From positions 337,862-401,861 of the forward strand of contig NZ_MEJG01000002.1 in the NCBI RefSeq assembly GCF_002592045.1: DNA of 64,000 nucleotides, in the 5' to 3' direction. Position 1 is the stretch's first letter. The number at the start of each line of letters is the position of its first letter. The notes below the pieces were generated by a model. It saw nothing but the letters and a program-made list of their open reading frames with translations. It searched no databases and had not been told where the DNA came from. Position numbers and translations under genes: made by a program. Shown one piece after another: positions 47,191 to 55,852 of the stretch. The stretch comes from Parasaccharibacter apium (lineage in GTDB: Bacteria > Pseudomonadota > Alphaproteobacteria > Acetobacterales > Acetobacteraceae).

Positions 47191-47848
47191 TATAGAGTCG
47201 GTAAAGCTGCATCTGCGGGGGATGATGGCGTGCCTTGTGGGGAGTGTGCTAGGTGGGGGACTTCCTGCTCTCCATGCTGAGGGTGTGCGTGCTGTAGCCC
47301 CTCCTGCGATGTATCCCGCAACAATTTGGCAGGGGCGTAATCAGGCGGTGATGCGCATTATGCGGCGGTTGGATTCCCATGTCGGGCTTGTCTCGCTGCA
47401 TGTTGGGGAGGTGGTGCAATATGGCACTTTGTCCTTAACGTTAGAGCGTTGCTTGCAAAAACCCGAGGGCCTCCCCGCCCAAGCCGCAGCGCAGGTAAAG
47501 ATTGAGGAAAACCAAGAGGCTGGCAGCCCTACATTTGAGGGATGGATGTTTACCAATGACCCCGCTTTAGGGGCTTATGCTGGGGCGTTATATGATGTGC
47601 AGGTCGTCTCATGCGATGGTGATGCTGTGGCCCCTATGGTAGGGCCGCTGCCCCATCCGTCTGTACCGGCTGTCGCAACAACAGACGCTCCGCATGTGGA
47701 GGCCGATGGCGAGGGCAAGTCCTCCTTCCCCACGGCAGGGCAGAATGTTCATCAAGGGGATAATGGGGCATCTGGGCCCGTCTCTTTATTACCGCCAACA
47801 CCTGCCCCAGCACCGCAGGCTGGGCAGGGTGAAGGGACGCAGCCCTAA
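47180..47848 (+). CDS. DUF2155 domain-containing exported protein
   Basis: A 222-aa protein with a signal-like N-terminus (MMACLVGSVLGGGLPALHAEG) and the DUF2155 domain at about residues 70-150 (MRRLDSHVGLVSLHVGEVVQYGTLSLTLERC, GWMFTNDPALGAYAGALYDVQVVSC). The C-terminus is Pro/Ala/Gly-rich and variable. DUF2155 genes sit near mla or nuo-related genes in alphaproteobacteria; the function is unknown. I chose ATG 47180; Met at 47222 would begin closer to the hydrophobic signal core. Confidence 0.8.
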   Translation: MMISIESVKLHLRGMMACLVGSVLGGGLPALHAEGVRAVAPPAMYPATIWQGRNQAVMRIMRRLDSHVGLVSLHVGEVVQYGTLSLTLERCLQKPEGLPAQAAAQVKIEENQEAGSPTFEGWMFTNDPALGAYAGALYDVQVVSCDGDAVAPMVGPLPHPSVPAVATTDAPHVEADGEGKSSFPTAGQNVHQGDNGASGPVSLLPPTPAPAPQAGQGEGTQP

Positions 47849-47940
47849 GGGGATGGTGTGAGGGGATGAAGTGCTTTTTCCACCCCATAGGGGTATGGTG
47901 GATGGAAGCATCGTGATGTTTATAAAAGAAGGAGAGGGGC

Positions 47941-48471
47941 ATGCTGTTTACGGATAAACAACAGATACGTGCTGTATGGCGTGTCGGAGGGCTTTATATT
48001 CTATCCGCCCTCTTTGCTCTTCTTATTGCCTTCATTGCGGAAAATTTCTTGCATATGGTCCCTTGTGAGCTGTGCTTGTGGGAGCGTGGGCCGTGGCGGG
48101 TGCTGATAGGGATTGGCGTGTTGGTTCTGGTCTTTTCCCCGCGTTATGCGCGTTGGCTCGCTTGTATAGGGTTGGTGTGTTTGTTGGTGAGTGTGGGGTT
48201 AGGTATTTTGCATGTGGGCGTAGAGCATGGGCTTTGGCCCAGCCCCGCGGCGGAATGCCAAGTGACCCCTGTCGAAGCGCATGATTTTAAAGACTGGATG
48301 GCACATTTACCCGCTCATCCGACTAAACCTTGCGACCAGCCCGATTACCCGTTGGGTTTGCCTGTGTCACTGACGAGTCTTGCGGCTCTTTATGCGTTTG
48401 GTGTGTTTGTTCTCGCACTGTGGGAAACATGGCGGTTATTCCGCTTTGTGCGGCAACAAGTGGACGCATGA
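47941..48471 (+). CDS. dsbB: Disulfide bond formation protein B
   Basis: Inner-membrane oxidase that recharges DsbA by passing electrons to quinone. The 176-aa protein has four TM segments, the quinone-proximal CELC pair (Cys42, Cys45) in FLHMVPCELCLWERGPWRVL, and the periplasmic pair Cys106 and Cys131. The Arg of the CxxC-x-x-x-ERG region, conserved in DsbB, is present. dsbA is not in the window. The nadE gene begins 31 bp after its stop. Confidence 0.92.
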   Translation: MLFTDKQQIRAVWRVGGLYILSALFALLIAFIAENFLHMVPCELCLWERGPWRVLIGIGVLVLVFSPRYARWLACIGLVCLLVSVGLGILHVGVEHGLWPSPAAECQVTPVEAHDFKDWMAHLPAHPTKPCDQPDYPLGLPVSLTSLAALYAFGVFVLALWETWRLFRFVRQQVDA

Positions 48472-48502
48472 GATTATAGATAGAAAGCGCGGGAGGGCGG
48501 TT

Positions 48503-50539
48503 ATGGCTTTAGATGAGTTCTTATGCTTATACCGGCAAGGCTTTGCACGGGTTGCTGCATGTACAACGCCGATTACGCTGGGCGAGCCTCATCATAACGC
48601 CATAGTGTTTCAGCAATGGTTAGAGCGGTGCCATGAGCAAGCGGTTGCGATTGCGGTTTTCCCAGAATTAGGGCTGACAGGCTATACGTTGGAGGATTTG
48701 TTCTTCCAGCAACTGATGTTAGAGCGCAGCCAAGAGGCTTTGTTAGCCTTGGTGGAGCGCACGGCTCACCTCATGAGCGTTGGCATTGTTGGGATGCCAT
48801 TGCGCTGGGGGGATAGCCTCTATAATTGCGCGGTCATCTTTCATAAAGGCCGTATTTTGGGCGTTGTGCCGAAGATTATGCTCCCACGTTATCGCGAGTT
48901 TTACGAAACACGGCATTTCACCAGCGGGGCGGGTTGTTTTGGTACGATCAGGCTTGGTACGCAAGAGGTGCCTTTTGGGGCCGATTTGCTTTTTGAGGCA
49001 GAGGATATTGCCGGTTTAACCCTCGGGGTGGAGATTTGTGAGGACCTCTGGGCACCGCAACCACCAAGCGGGGCTTTGGCGGTGGCTGGGGCGACCGTTA
49101 TTGCGAATCTTTCTGCCTCTCCCGTAACGGTTGGGCGCGCCGAGCATCGCGCTTTATTATGTGCTGCACAGTCTATGCGGACGAGTAGTGCGTATCTTTA
49201 TGCCGCTGCCACGGTGGGGGAATCGACAACGGACCTCGCATGGGATGGGCAGCTTTTGATTTATGAGGCCGGGGAGTGCCTTGCCCAATCAGACCGTTTT
49301 GCCCCGAAAGGGGATATGGTGGTCGCTGATATAGACCTCGACCGTTTGCGGCAGGAGCGACTCCAAACGGGGTATTTCGCATCAACTCAAGCGAAAAACT
49401 TTCGCCGGATTCGCTTTGCCGTAAATCCTCCTCTTAAGGATTGGGGGTTAAAGCGTGAGGTGCCACGCTTCCCCTTTGTGCCTTCGCGCCCCGCTTTATG
49501 TGAGCAAGATTGCCGGGAAGCATGGAATATTCAGGTCCATGCTTTGTGCCAGCGGTTAAAAGCCGCTCATGCCAAAACAATGATTATTGGCGTGTCAGGT
49601 GGGTTAGATAGTGCGCTGGCCCTCTTGGTGGCTGTTAAAGCGGCGGATTGTCTTGGCTGGGAGCGGACGCAAATTATCGCCCGGACCATGCCCGGCTTTG
49701 CCACAGGTGGCGAGTCCCTCGCGTTAGCGCATGGCTTGATGGAGAGTTTGGGGGTGCGTGCTGGAGAGCTGGATATCCGGCCGACCGCGCAGGCCATGTT
49801 GGCAGCGATTGATCATCCTTATGGGCGTGGCGAAGCCGTATATGACATTACCTTTGAGAATGTACAGGCAGGGTTAAGGACGGATTTTCTTTTCCGTTTA
49901 GCCAATCATCATCAAGGGTTGGTCATCGGTACGGGCGATATGTCCGAGCTAGCTTTGGGCTGGTGTACCTATGGAGTCGGTGACCAGATGGCTCATTATA
50001 ATGTTAATGCGGGCCTGCCTAAGACGCTCATCCAGCATGTGATTCGCTGGGCTTCGGGTCATGATAAGAGCGTATCTCCGGCAGCGCGTGCGGTGTTGGA
50101 GTCGATTGTCGCAGCAGAGATTAGCCCAGAGCTTGTGCCGAATCAGGGGCAGGGTGTGCAAAGTACCCAACAAATGATTGGCCCATACGCGTTGCAAGAT
50201 TTCACGCTTTATTATGTTCTGCGTTATGGATTCGCACCTAAGAAGATTGCCTTCTTGCAATTACATGCGTGGGGCGATGCAAAAAAGGGTGAGTGGCCCC
50301 TTAATTACCCAGAGCAAGACCGTATTGCTTATGATCTGCCAACAATCATCCATTGGAGTCGCGTTTTTCTAAAGCGATTCTTTGGCACAAGCCAATTTAA
50401 GCGGTCGGCCATGCCTAACGGCCCGAAAGTTGTTGCAGGGGGGAGCTTATCGCCTCGGGGCGATTGGCGCGCGCCATCGGACGGTACGGCGACTCTATGG
50501 TCAAAAGAACTTGAATTACTCGAGTCGAACTTATTGTGA
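48503..50539 (+). CDS. nadE: Glutamine-dependent NAD+ synthetase
   Basis: Last step of NAD+ synthesis: amidates nicotinate adenine dinucleotide, using glutamine as ammonia source. The 678-aa protein combines an N-terminal nitrilase-like glutaminase domain (catalytic triad Glu55, Lys124, Cys179) with a C-terminal synthetase domain, with PP-loop VSGGLDSALALL and GTGDMSELALGWCTYGVGD. Length and domain order match the long actinobacterial/alphaproteobacterial type. I chose ATG 48503 because GGGAGG lies 5 bp upstream; the frame is open further 5' only through overlap with dsbB. Confidence 0.96.
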   Translation: MALDEFLCLYRQGFARVAACTTPITLGEPHHNAIVFQQWLERCHEQAVAIAVFPELGLTGYTLEDLFFQQLMLERSQEALLALVERTAHLMSVGIVGMPLRWGDSLYNCAVIFHKGRILGVVPKIMLPRYREFYETRHFTSGAGCFGTIRLGTQEVPFGADLLFEAEDIAGLTLGVEICEDLWAPQPPSGALAVAGATVIANLSASPVTVGRAEHRALLCAAQSMRTSSAYLYAAATVGESTTDLAWDGQLLIYEAGECLAQSDRFAPKGDMVVADIDLDRLRQERLQTGYFASTQAKNFRRIRFAVNPPLKDWGLKREVPRFPFVPSRPALCEQDCREAWNIQVHALCQRLKAAHAKTMIIGVSGGLDSALALLVAVKAADCLGWERTQIIARTMPGFATGGESLALAHGLMESLGVRAGELDIRPTAQAMLAAIDHPYGRGEAVYDITFENVQAGLRTDFLFRLANHHQGLVIGTGDMSELALGWCTYGVGDQMAHYNVNAGLPKTLIQHVIRWASGHDKSVSPAARAVLESIVAAEISPELVPNQGQGVQSTQQMIGPYALQDFTLYYVLRYGFAPKKIAFLQLHAWGDAKKGEWPLNYPEQDRIAYDLPTIIHWSRVFLKRFFGTSQFKRSAMPNGPKVVAGGSLSPRGDWRAPSDGTATLWSKELELLESNLL

Positions 50540-50925
50540 TTATAAATAGATTTTTAAGAGCATATTGAGTGTTGTATCCGTTTACAGGGACGATAGCTGC
50601 CGGAATCTTGCGATTCTCACCCGCAGAATTTGGCGTATAGTTGAGTGCGACATAAAAAAAAGAATCGAAAACAAATTGTTTGTAATTAGTTAATTATTCT
50701 GTTACTCATTCATGCGATATGGTGCAGATTGCATTGGCTTTTCTGGCATCTATCTCTCGGTTAGAGGCTTTTGAATTGCCATAATGTTTCCTCAATTCTG
50801 ACGTGAGGGAGCCATTAAGGTTAGTAATTCTTCCTAGTGCTTAGGAAGGGTGATGAAGCCTCAGTTGAGGGGTAGTTAGTCGCCTGTCTGAGTAAATGTG
50901 ATCGTGTTGTGTAAGGTGTAGTCTC
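50540..50925 (+). other. AT-rich spacer and leader before the RTX-like gene, with hairpins
   Basis: No long ORF. Near the 3' end I see a perfect 7-bp hairpin (CTTCCTA / TAGGAAG, 50830-50848), and two CCTCA/TGAGG mini-stems at about 50790-50810 and 50868-50882. A tiny reading frame (8 codons) starts at 50852 after GGAAGG. No known RNA family is recognised. The promoter is probably in the AT-rich 50660-50720 stretch. Confidence 0.4.
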
Positions 50926-51789
50926 TTGGCAATTCCAACGATTCCTGGTTCGAATCAGCAGTGTCATGTGTGCCTTCCTTGTCAGGGGGCTCAGTCTCTT
51001 GACGCGATGTTCGCAAGCTCATTTCAGTCGCTGCTGGGGCGTTCTGGCCTTGGTGATTATGAAGGTGGGATGTCATCCCTGTCTAATGGTCTGAACAACG
51101 GCGTAATTGATTTACGCATGGGGTTCGACGCGGAGGATGATGCACCTCAAGCTAGTTTTCTAGCGGGGCAGGATACTATTTCTGCTGCTGGGGATGGGAT
51201 TGGTGCGAGTTCTAGCCAGCTTTCGCTTGGTGGGACATTAAGCTTCCTAGGCGGTGTTGGCTCTGGGACTCGTACAGTCGGGGACAATGCTACGATCTTT
51301 GGGACGGCCAATAGCGTGTATCATTATGCGCAGCAGGGGACGTCTGGTGAGAGTGTATTCCGCCCTGAGTTTTATGGGAATGCACCAGGGGCTGATAATA
51401 TCCTCTTCGATGCATCAAATTCTCACCAGTCGCTTGATGCTTTTGCTGGTTTTGGGGATACAATCAAAGGTGGGACTGCTGCCGATACAATTTCGGTGCA
51501 GAACACAGTTGATGGAACAAATGCTGGTGCGACGTTGAGTGGTGGTAGCGGGTCTGCCAATCTCTTCCAATTCCTAAATAATAAGGGTGGTCATTACACC
51601 ATCGCTGATTTTGGGAAGGCCGCTGGCAATCAGGTTGGGCTTAAAGCTACCCAGCAAGAGATTGGTCAGATGTTGGAGCATCAGACTATCACAGGTGGTA
51701 ATGTGACGGTTGATCTACCGAATGATCAGGGTCAAATCACCTTCTTGGATCAGCAGCAGCTTCATCCAAAAGACTTCCACAAATTCTGA
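50926..51789 (+). CDS. RTX-like, putatively secreted protein with TTG start
   Basis: A 287-aa Gly/Ser/Asn-rich protein. The only plausible start is TTG at 50926 (AAGGTG 7 bp upstream), since a stop lies 27 bp further up and the first ATG is at 51007. A Cys cluster C13-x2-C16-x2-C19 (CHVCLPC) opens the protein. The C-terminal third (TLSGGSGSANLFQFLNNKGG, YTIADFGKAAGNQVGL, VTVDLPNDQGQITFLDQQQL, ending DFHKF) resembles the ends of type I-secreted RTX adhesins, but no complete GGxGxDxxx repeats remain. No classical signal peptide is seen. No type I secretion genes are adjacent. Function is unknown. Confidence 0.55.
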   Translation: MAIPTIPGSNQQCHVCLPCQGAQSLDAMFASSFQSLLGRSGLGDYEGGMSSLSNGLNNGVIDLRMGFDAEDDAPQASFLAGQDTISAAGDGIGASSSQLSLGGTLSFLGGVGSGTRTVGDNATIFGTANSVYHYAQQGTSGESVFRPEFYGNAPGADNILFDASNSHQSLDAFAGFGDTIKGGTAADTISVQNTVDGTNAGATLSGGSGSANLFQFLNNKGGHYTIADFGKAAGNQVGLKATQQEIGQMLEHQTITGGNVTVDLPNDQGQITFLDQQQLHPKDFHKF

Positions 51790-51790
51790 T

Positions 51791-51823
51791 AAAAATCGCC
51801 CCTTAAAAAGGGGTGATTTTTTA
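51791..51823 (+). terminator. First terminator after the RTX-like gene
   Basis: AAAATCGCCCCTT / AAGGGGTGATTTT stem with an AAA loop and a T tail, directly after the stop. Confidence 0.88.
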
Positions 51824-51842
51824 TAGAGTAGTGCATAAAACG

Positions 51843-51870
51843 CCGCCCTCTAAAGAGGCGGTATTTTTTT
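51843..51870 (+). terminator. Second, tandem terminator
   Basis: CCGCCCTCT / AGAGGCGG stem with a bulged C, followed by TATTTTTTT. It gives a double stop before the convergent tRNA-Gln. Confidence 0.85.
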
Positions 51871-51893
51871 GTTTGATTATCTAGGGAAAATAT

Positions 51894-51968
51894 TGGCTGG
51901 GGCGGGAGGATTCGAACCTCCGCATGGCGGAATCAAAATCCGCTGCCTTACCGCTTGGCTACGCCCCA
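51894..51968 (-). tRNA. tRNA-Gln (anticodon TTG)
   Basis: A 75-nt cloverleaf on the - strand with encoded CCA. The acceptor arm TGGGGCG pairs with CGCCCCA. The anticodon stem GCGGA/TCCGC has loop TTTTGAT, anticodon TTG (codon CAA). The T-loop TTCGAAT is standard. Confidence 0.97.
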
Positions 51969-52040
51969 ACGCTGGCCCCCTTATTATCCTGAACGGAAGG
52001 ATGGGTAAAGAGCGGTTAAGATATTTTTTTATCTTAGTTC

Positions 52041-52703
52041 TTATAGGGTCTCATCCTCATCTTTGGAGATAATGTGGTCGGGCAAGCCTCCCTCTGCATC
52101 TGCGGGGGCATCGACAGGATGAGCGTTTGATGCGCCTTTGAGCAAGCCTAGCCGTTCCGCACGGGTAAGGGCTTGGTCAAGTGTTTGCATGGTCGCAGAG
52201 AGATCAGGCGAATTATCTTTTTCCCAACTGACAAGGGCACGAGACCATAAGGCGAGTAGAGCATTTTGGCGGATGATGCCCCCTAAGCCGCGGCACTCTA
52301 GCCCGGCTGCATCGGCAATCCAGCGTAGGCTCTCCATAGTCGTTGCAGCGAGGAAGGCTGCTAGGGCTGGGTCACGGGGGAGAGTGTGCATGACAGCGCA
52401 TAGGCCCGGGCGATAATCCTGCATCGCATCAAACCGGCGCATGAGGAGGTCAAAAAGTCGGTCCCGTACGGTTGTGCCATAGCTTTCCCCGCAGAGGGCG
52501 GCCTCATCAATTTGGCGATTCAGGCGTAATAAAACCATCGCTTTAAAGGGGAAGCGTTGGCGTACACGGGCGAGGGGCAACCCCGCCTCGCGCGCTGCCT
52601 CTACGAGGGAGGTACGCTGCCAACCATGCTGTTGAGCAAGCTGTAACGTGGCATCAATCATCGCCCTGTCAAAAGAAGGGTCGTGGGGGGAATTGGTCAT
52701 CAT
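52041..52703 (-). CDS. TetR/AcrR-like protein, possible COQ9-type regulator
   Basis: A 220-aa helical protein with a TetR-like N-terminus (IDATLQLAQQHGWQRTSLVEAAREAGLPLARVRQRFP at residues about 15-52), in which the helix-turn-helix is degenerate. The C-terminal half has a COQ9-like look (GIIRQNALLALWSRALVSWEKD). It lies downstream of proC (72-bp gap) in the ubiK-proC-x block; in some bacteria COQ9/UbiK-type genes cluster here, so a link to ubiquinone synthesis is possible. Repressor function is not proven. Confidence 0.65.
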   Translation of the reverse strand: MMTNSPHDPSFDRAMIDATLQLAQQHGWQRTSLVEAAREAGLPLARVRQRFPFKAMVLLRLNRQIDEAALCGESYGTTVRDRLFDLLMRRFDAMQDYRPGLCAVMHTLPRDPALAAFLAATTMESLRWIADAAGLECRGLGGIIRQNALLALWSRALVSWEKDNSPDLSATMQTLDQALTRAERLGLLKGASNAHPVDAPADAEGGLPDHIISKDEDETL

Positions 52704-52775
52704 TATGCGTTTTATGCCTAAGCGTGTGAGATGGACCGATAGAGCGGGTTACGCTCCACCGGTCCGATGGGATGG

Positions 52776-53588
52776 TTAATCATCAAGCTCGCGTGAGCGT
52801 TTAATTGCAGCTTTGGCCGCTTCAGGGATGAGGCGTGGCCAATGCTCTTCCTTCATAAAGACGCTTAAAGCCGCAGCGGTTGTGCCGTTGGGGCTGGTGA
52901 CGTTTTTGCGGAGTGTTTCTGCATCTTCAGGAAGTTCATGGAGCATCTTGCCAACACCATAAATCATGCCGCGGACAAGAGCACGTGAAGCACGAGCGTC
53001 TAAGCCGAAATCTTGCCCGACTTTCTCCAGCAATTCAGCAAGGTAGAATATATAAGCCGGGGCAGAGCCAGCAATGGCAATGACGGTACGGAGGTCCTCC
53101 TCATGCGGGACGGGGACAACGGTACCCACTTGTTCCATCAAGCGGATAGCGAGGTCCTTTTGCACTTGGCTGACATGGGGGGAGGCATAAAGCCCCGTCG
53201 CCCCGGCCCCAACGCAGGATGGCGTATTGGGCATGGTGCGGATGACAGGCATATCCGCACGGCCACACCAGCTTGCTAGTTTTTCGCAGCTCTTACCAGC
53301 CATGACAGAGAGGAGAGCTGTGTGATTCATCCGTTCGCCCAAAACGGTTTTAAGGGATGAGAGCATCGCCTCTGCCCCCGCAGGTTTAACGGCCAGCACG
53401 ATAATATCGGGTTTTACGTCAGGCGTAATCTCCTCTGGCGTGCGGAAGATGGTGCATCCTGCTGGGGCGTCTTGGAGCTTGCGGTCCAGGATAAAGATGC
53501 GTGGCGGGATTGGGCTGCTCACCCACCCACGCATAAGGGCCCCGCCCATTTTGCCGCAACCAACGAGAAGAAGTGTAGGGATGGTCAT
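52776..53588 (-). CDS. proC: Pyrroline-5-carboxylate reductase
   Basis: NAD(P)H-dependent last step of proline synthesis, 270 aa. The Rossmann motif LLVGCGKMGGALMRGWV, the middle VIRTMPNTPSCVGAGATGLY and the C-terminal NVTSPNGTTAAALSVF (substrate-binding TSPGGTT equivalent) are typical; Asn replaces the usual Gly in this motif (TSPNGTT). Length is standard. It sits 22 bp downstream of the ubiK gene. Confidence 0.95.
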   Translation of the reverse strand: MTIPTLLLVGCGKMGGALMRGWVSSPIPPRIFILDRKLQDAPAGCTIFRTPEEITPDVKPDIIVLAVKPAGAEAMLSSLKTVLGERMNHTALLSVMAGKSCEKLASWCGRADMPVIRTMPNTPSCVGAGATGLYASPHVSQVQKDLAIRLMEQVGTVVPVPHEEDLRTVIAIAGSAPAYIFYLAELLEKVGQDFGLDARASRALVRGMIYGVGKMLHELPEDAETLRKNVTSPNGTTAAALSVFMKEEHWPRLIPEAAKAAIKRSRELDD

Positions 53589-53610
53589 AACGAATTCCTA
53601 AAGGGGTGGA

Positions 53611-53895
53611 TTAACGCTGTGAGGGAGGAGCAGTAAGGCTTTGCTCTAACTCGTCTAAGCGGGCTTCTAACGCAGCGAGGCGATGCTCGGCCTTTTCTTG
53701 GGCGAGGCGAGCGTGGCTTGCCATCTCTTGCACGGCCTCAAACTCATCACGGCGTACAAGATTGAGGGAGAAAAGAATCTCGTTAATCTGGCTGCGAATA
53801 AGCGTATGAATCTCCTCGCGTACACCAGTCGCAGCAGAGAACGCCGTTCCAGCAAAGCCGGCTATATCGTCAAAAAAACGGGGGCGTGTAGCCAT
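53611..53895 (-). CDS. UbiK/BMFP accessory factor
   Basis: A 94-aa protein with a short helix at the N-terminus (FFDDIAGFAGTAFSAATGVREEI), typical of BMFP/DUF526, and a long C-terminal coiled coil (residues 50-85, EKAEHRLAALEARLDELEQ). E. coli UbiK helps ubiquinone assembly and contacts membranes. It is the first gene of the block with proC. Confidence 0.85.
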   Translation of the reverse strand: MATRPRFFDDIAGFAGTAFSAATGVREEIHTLIRSQINEILFSLNLVRRDEFEAVQEMASHARLAQEKAEHRLAALEARLDELEQSLTAPPSQR

Positions 53896-54047
53896 ATGAT
53901 CAACTCCTCTATAGGTGGTCTTTTAAAACGGACCTATTTGTCTATTGCGATTCTTTCAGAAGCAAAGGTAGGTCTGTCAACCAATTCCCCCTCATTTCTG
54001 TGCGTTCTTATGTTGGACGCTGCTTTTTAGCCGACTATACAGGAAGA

Positions 54048-55028
54048 ATGATTATCGTCACCGGTGGAGCCGGATTTATTGGGTCTTGTCTGCATCAGGC
54101 TTTGTTTCAGCAGGGGCGGCGGACTGTTATTGTGGATTATCTTCACGACCAAGGCAAATGGCGTAACCTTGCTACGCACCCTCCTCATTGCATTGTCCCA
54201 CCAGAGGGCTTAACGGCGTTTTTGGCAGAGGCTACGGGGGTGGAGGCTGTCATTCATATGGGGGCTATTAGCGAGACTACAGCGCGGGATGGTGACCTTG
54301 TATGGCAGAGTAATGTTGCTCTCTCTCAGCAGTTATGGCGGTGGTGTGCAGAGCAGGGAGTTCCCTTTCTCTACGCATCTTCCGCAGCGACCTATGGCGC
54401 GGCAGACCAACCCGCCCTCTTTCAGGATGGGTTGGAGTCTATCGAGGCACTCCAACCACTCAATTTATATGGCTGGTCTAAGCACGCGTTCGACCTCTGG
54501 GTAAAGCGGACGATAGAGGCAGGCGAGCCTACTCCCCCGCAATGGGCGGGGCTGAAGTTCTTTAACGTCTATGGGCCGAATGAATATCATAAAGGGCGGA
54601 TGATTTCGGTCATTAAGGTGAAATATGATGAGCTCATGGCCGGCAACCCTGTGCGGCTCTTTCAATCAGATAAACCCGGCTTAGCCGATGGCGAGCAGAA
54701 GCGGGATTTCATCTGGGTTGGGGATGTGGTGAAGGTGCTGCTCTGGCTGCTGGAGCATCCTACAGTCAGTGGGTTGTTTAATTGCGGGACAGGGCAGGCA
54801 CGCTCTTATAAATCTCTTGCGCGGGCTGTATGCGATGCGGCGGGGAAAAGGGTAAATATAGAGTATATCCCCATGCCAGAAAGCTTACAGGGGCAGTATC
54901 AATCTTTTACGCAGGCGGATATGAAGGCACTGCGTAAAGCGGGGTATGATGCACTCTTTACCAGCTTAGAAGATGGTATCCGCTGTTATATTGAAGATTA
55001 TCTGGCATCAGGAAGGCCGTATTTGTGA
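54048..55028 (+). CDS. hldD: ADP-glyceromanno-heptose 6-epimerase
   Basis: SDR epimerase that makes ADP-L-glycero-D-manno-heptose for LPS inner core. The 326-aa protein has the NAD motif VTGGAGFIGSCLHQAL, ASSAATYG, the catalytic YGWSKHAFD (YxxxK), GLKFFNVYGPNEYHKGRM and GNCGTGQARSYKSLA-like FNCGTGQARSY. I chose ATG 54048 (RBS AGGAAGA). It overlaps lgt by 4 bp (GTGA), forming hldD-lgt-pgeF. Confidence 0.93.
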   Translation: MIIVTGGAGFIGSCLHQALFQQGRRTVIVDYLHDQGKWRNLATHPPHCIVPPEGLTAFLAEATGVEAVIHMGAISETTARDGDLVWQSNVALSQQLWRWCAEQGVPFLYASSAATYGAADQPALFQDGLESIEALQPLNLYGWSKHAFDLWVKRTIEAGEPTPPQWAGLKFFNVYGPNEYHKGRMISVIKVKYDELMAGNPVRLFQSDKPGLADGEQKRDFIWVGDVVKVLLWLLEHPTVSGLFNCGTGQARSYKSLARAVCDAAGKRVNIEYIPMPESLQGQYQSFTQADMKALRKAGYDALFTSLEDGIRCYIEDYLASGRPYL

Positions 55029-55852
55029 CACAACCGCTTATCTTTCCGGGGTTGGACCCGGTGGCGTTTCATTTAGGGCCATTGGTGGTCCGTTGGTATG
55101 CGCTTGCTTATATAACGGCATTTCTTATAGCCTTGCCTATCGCACGAAAGTTGGTTCAATTAGGGCCGAAGGTTGCCACTCGTCTCGCTGTGGATGACTT
55201 TCTCGTCTATGCCGTGCTTGGCGTATTGGTGGGGGGGCGTTTAGGCTATGTCCTTTTTTATCGCCCTCTTTTTTTCCTAGCTCATCCGTTGCAGATTTTT
55301 GCAACATGGCGGGGCGGCATGTCCTTTCATGGTGGGGCAGCAGGGGTCATTATCGCGCTGGCCTGGTTTGCGTGGCGTCGTCGTCTGAACTTCCTTGCTT
55401 TTGCAGATCGGATTGTCGTGGTGGTGCCCATTGGGTTGGGGCTAGGCCGTTGTGCTAATTTCATCAATGGGGAATTATGGGGCCGGCCTGTAGTCCATGC
55501 GGTGCCATGGGCGATGATTTTCCCAGCCGTTGGGCCAGAGCCGCGCCATCCTTCTGAATTATATGAGGCCCTAACAGAGGGGCTTTTATTATTCATCATT
55601 ATGTTGATTGCCGTAGGGCGGCCTGTTTTGCGGGCACGGGCGGGCTTTCTCTCTGGCTTGTTCCTTTTTGGTTATGCGTGCGCACGCGCCTTTTGTGAGC
55701 TGTTCCGTCAGCCTGATGATAATATCGGCTTCCTTGCTGGGGGCACCACAATGGGGCAGTTGCTCTGTGTGCCTATGGCCATCGCGGGGATTGCGCTGAT
55801 GGTCTATGCCTTCCGCCGTCCTGCGCGGGAGCGTGATTGGGTAACGTCATGA
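55025..55852 (+). CDS. lgt: Prolipoprotein diacylglyceryl transferase
   Basis: Inner-membrane enzyme that adds diacylglycerol to the lipobox cysteine of prelipoproteins. The 275-aa protein has seven hydrophobic segments, the RWYALAYI opening, the YRGGMSFHG-like WRGGMSFHGG, and the essential GLGLGRCANFINGELWG and HPSELYEA motifs. Starts with GTG in the hldD stop. A G-rich run (seven G, near 55231) lies within the reading frame but keeps it open. Confidence 0.95.
   Translation: MTQPLIFPGLDPVAFHLGPLVVRWYALAYITAFLIALPIARKLVQLGPKVATRLAVDDFLVYAVLGVLVGGRLGYVLFYRPLFFLAHPLQIFATWRGGMSFHGGAAGVIIALAWFAWRRRLNFLAFADRIVVVVPIGLGLGRCANFINGELWGRPVVHAVPWAMIFPAVGPEPRHPSELYEALTEGLLLFIIMLIAVGRPVLRARAGFLSGLFLFGYACARAFCELFRQPDDNIGFLAGGTTMGQLLCVPMAIAGIALMVYAFRRPARERDWVTS

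Noticed and set aside
55228..55240. Run of seven G inside lgt as a phase-variation tract
   Set aside because: The frame is intact, the tract is short and lgt is essential, so phase switching is unlikely.
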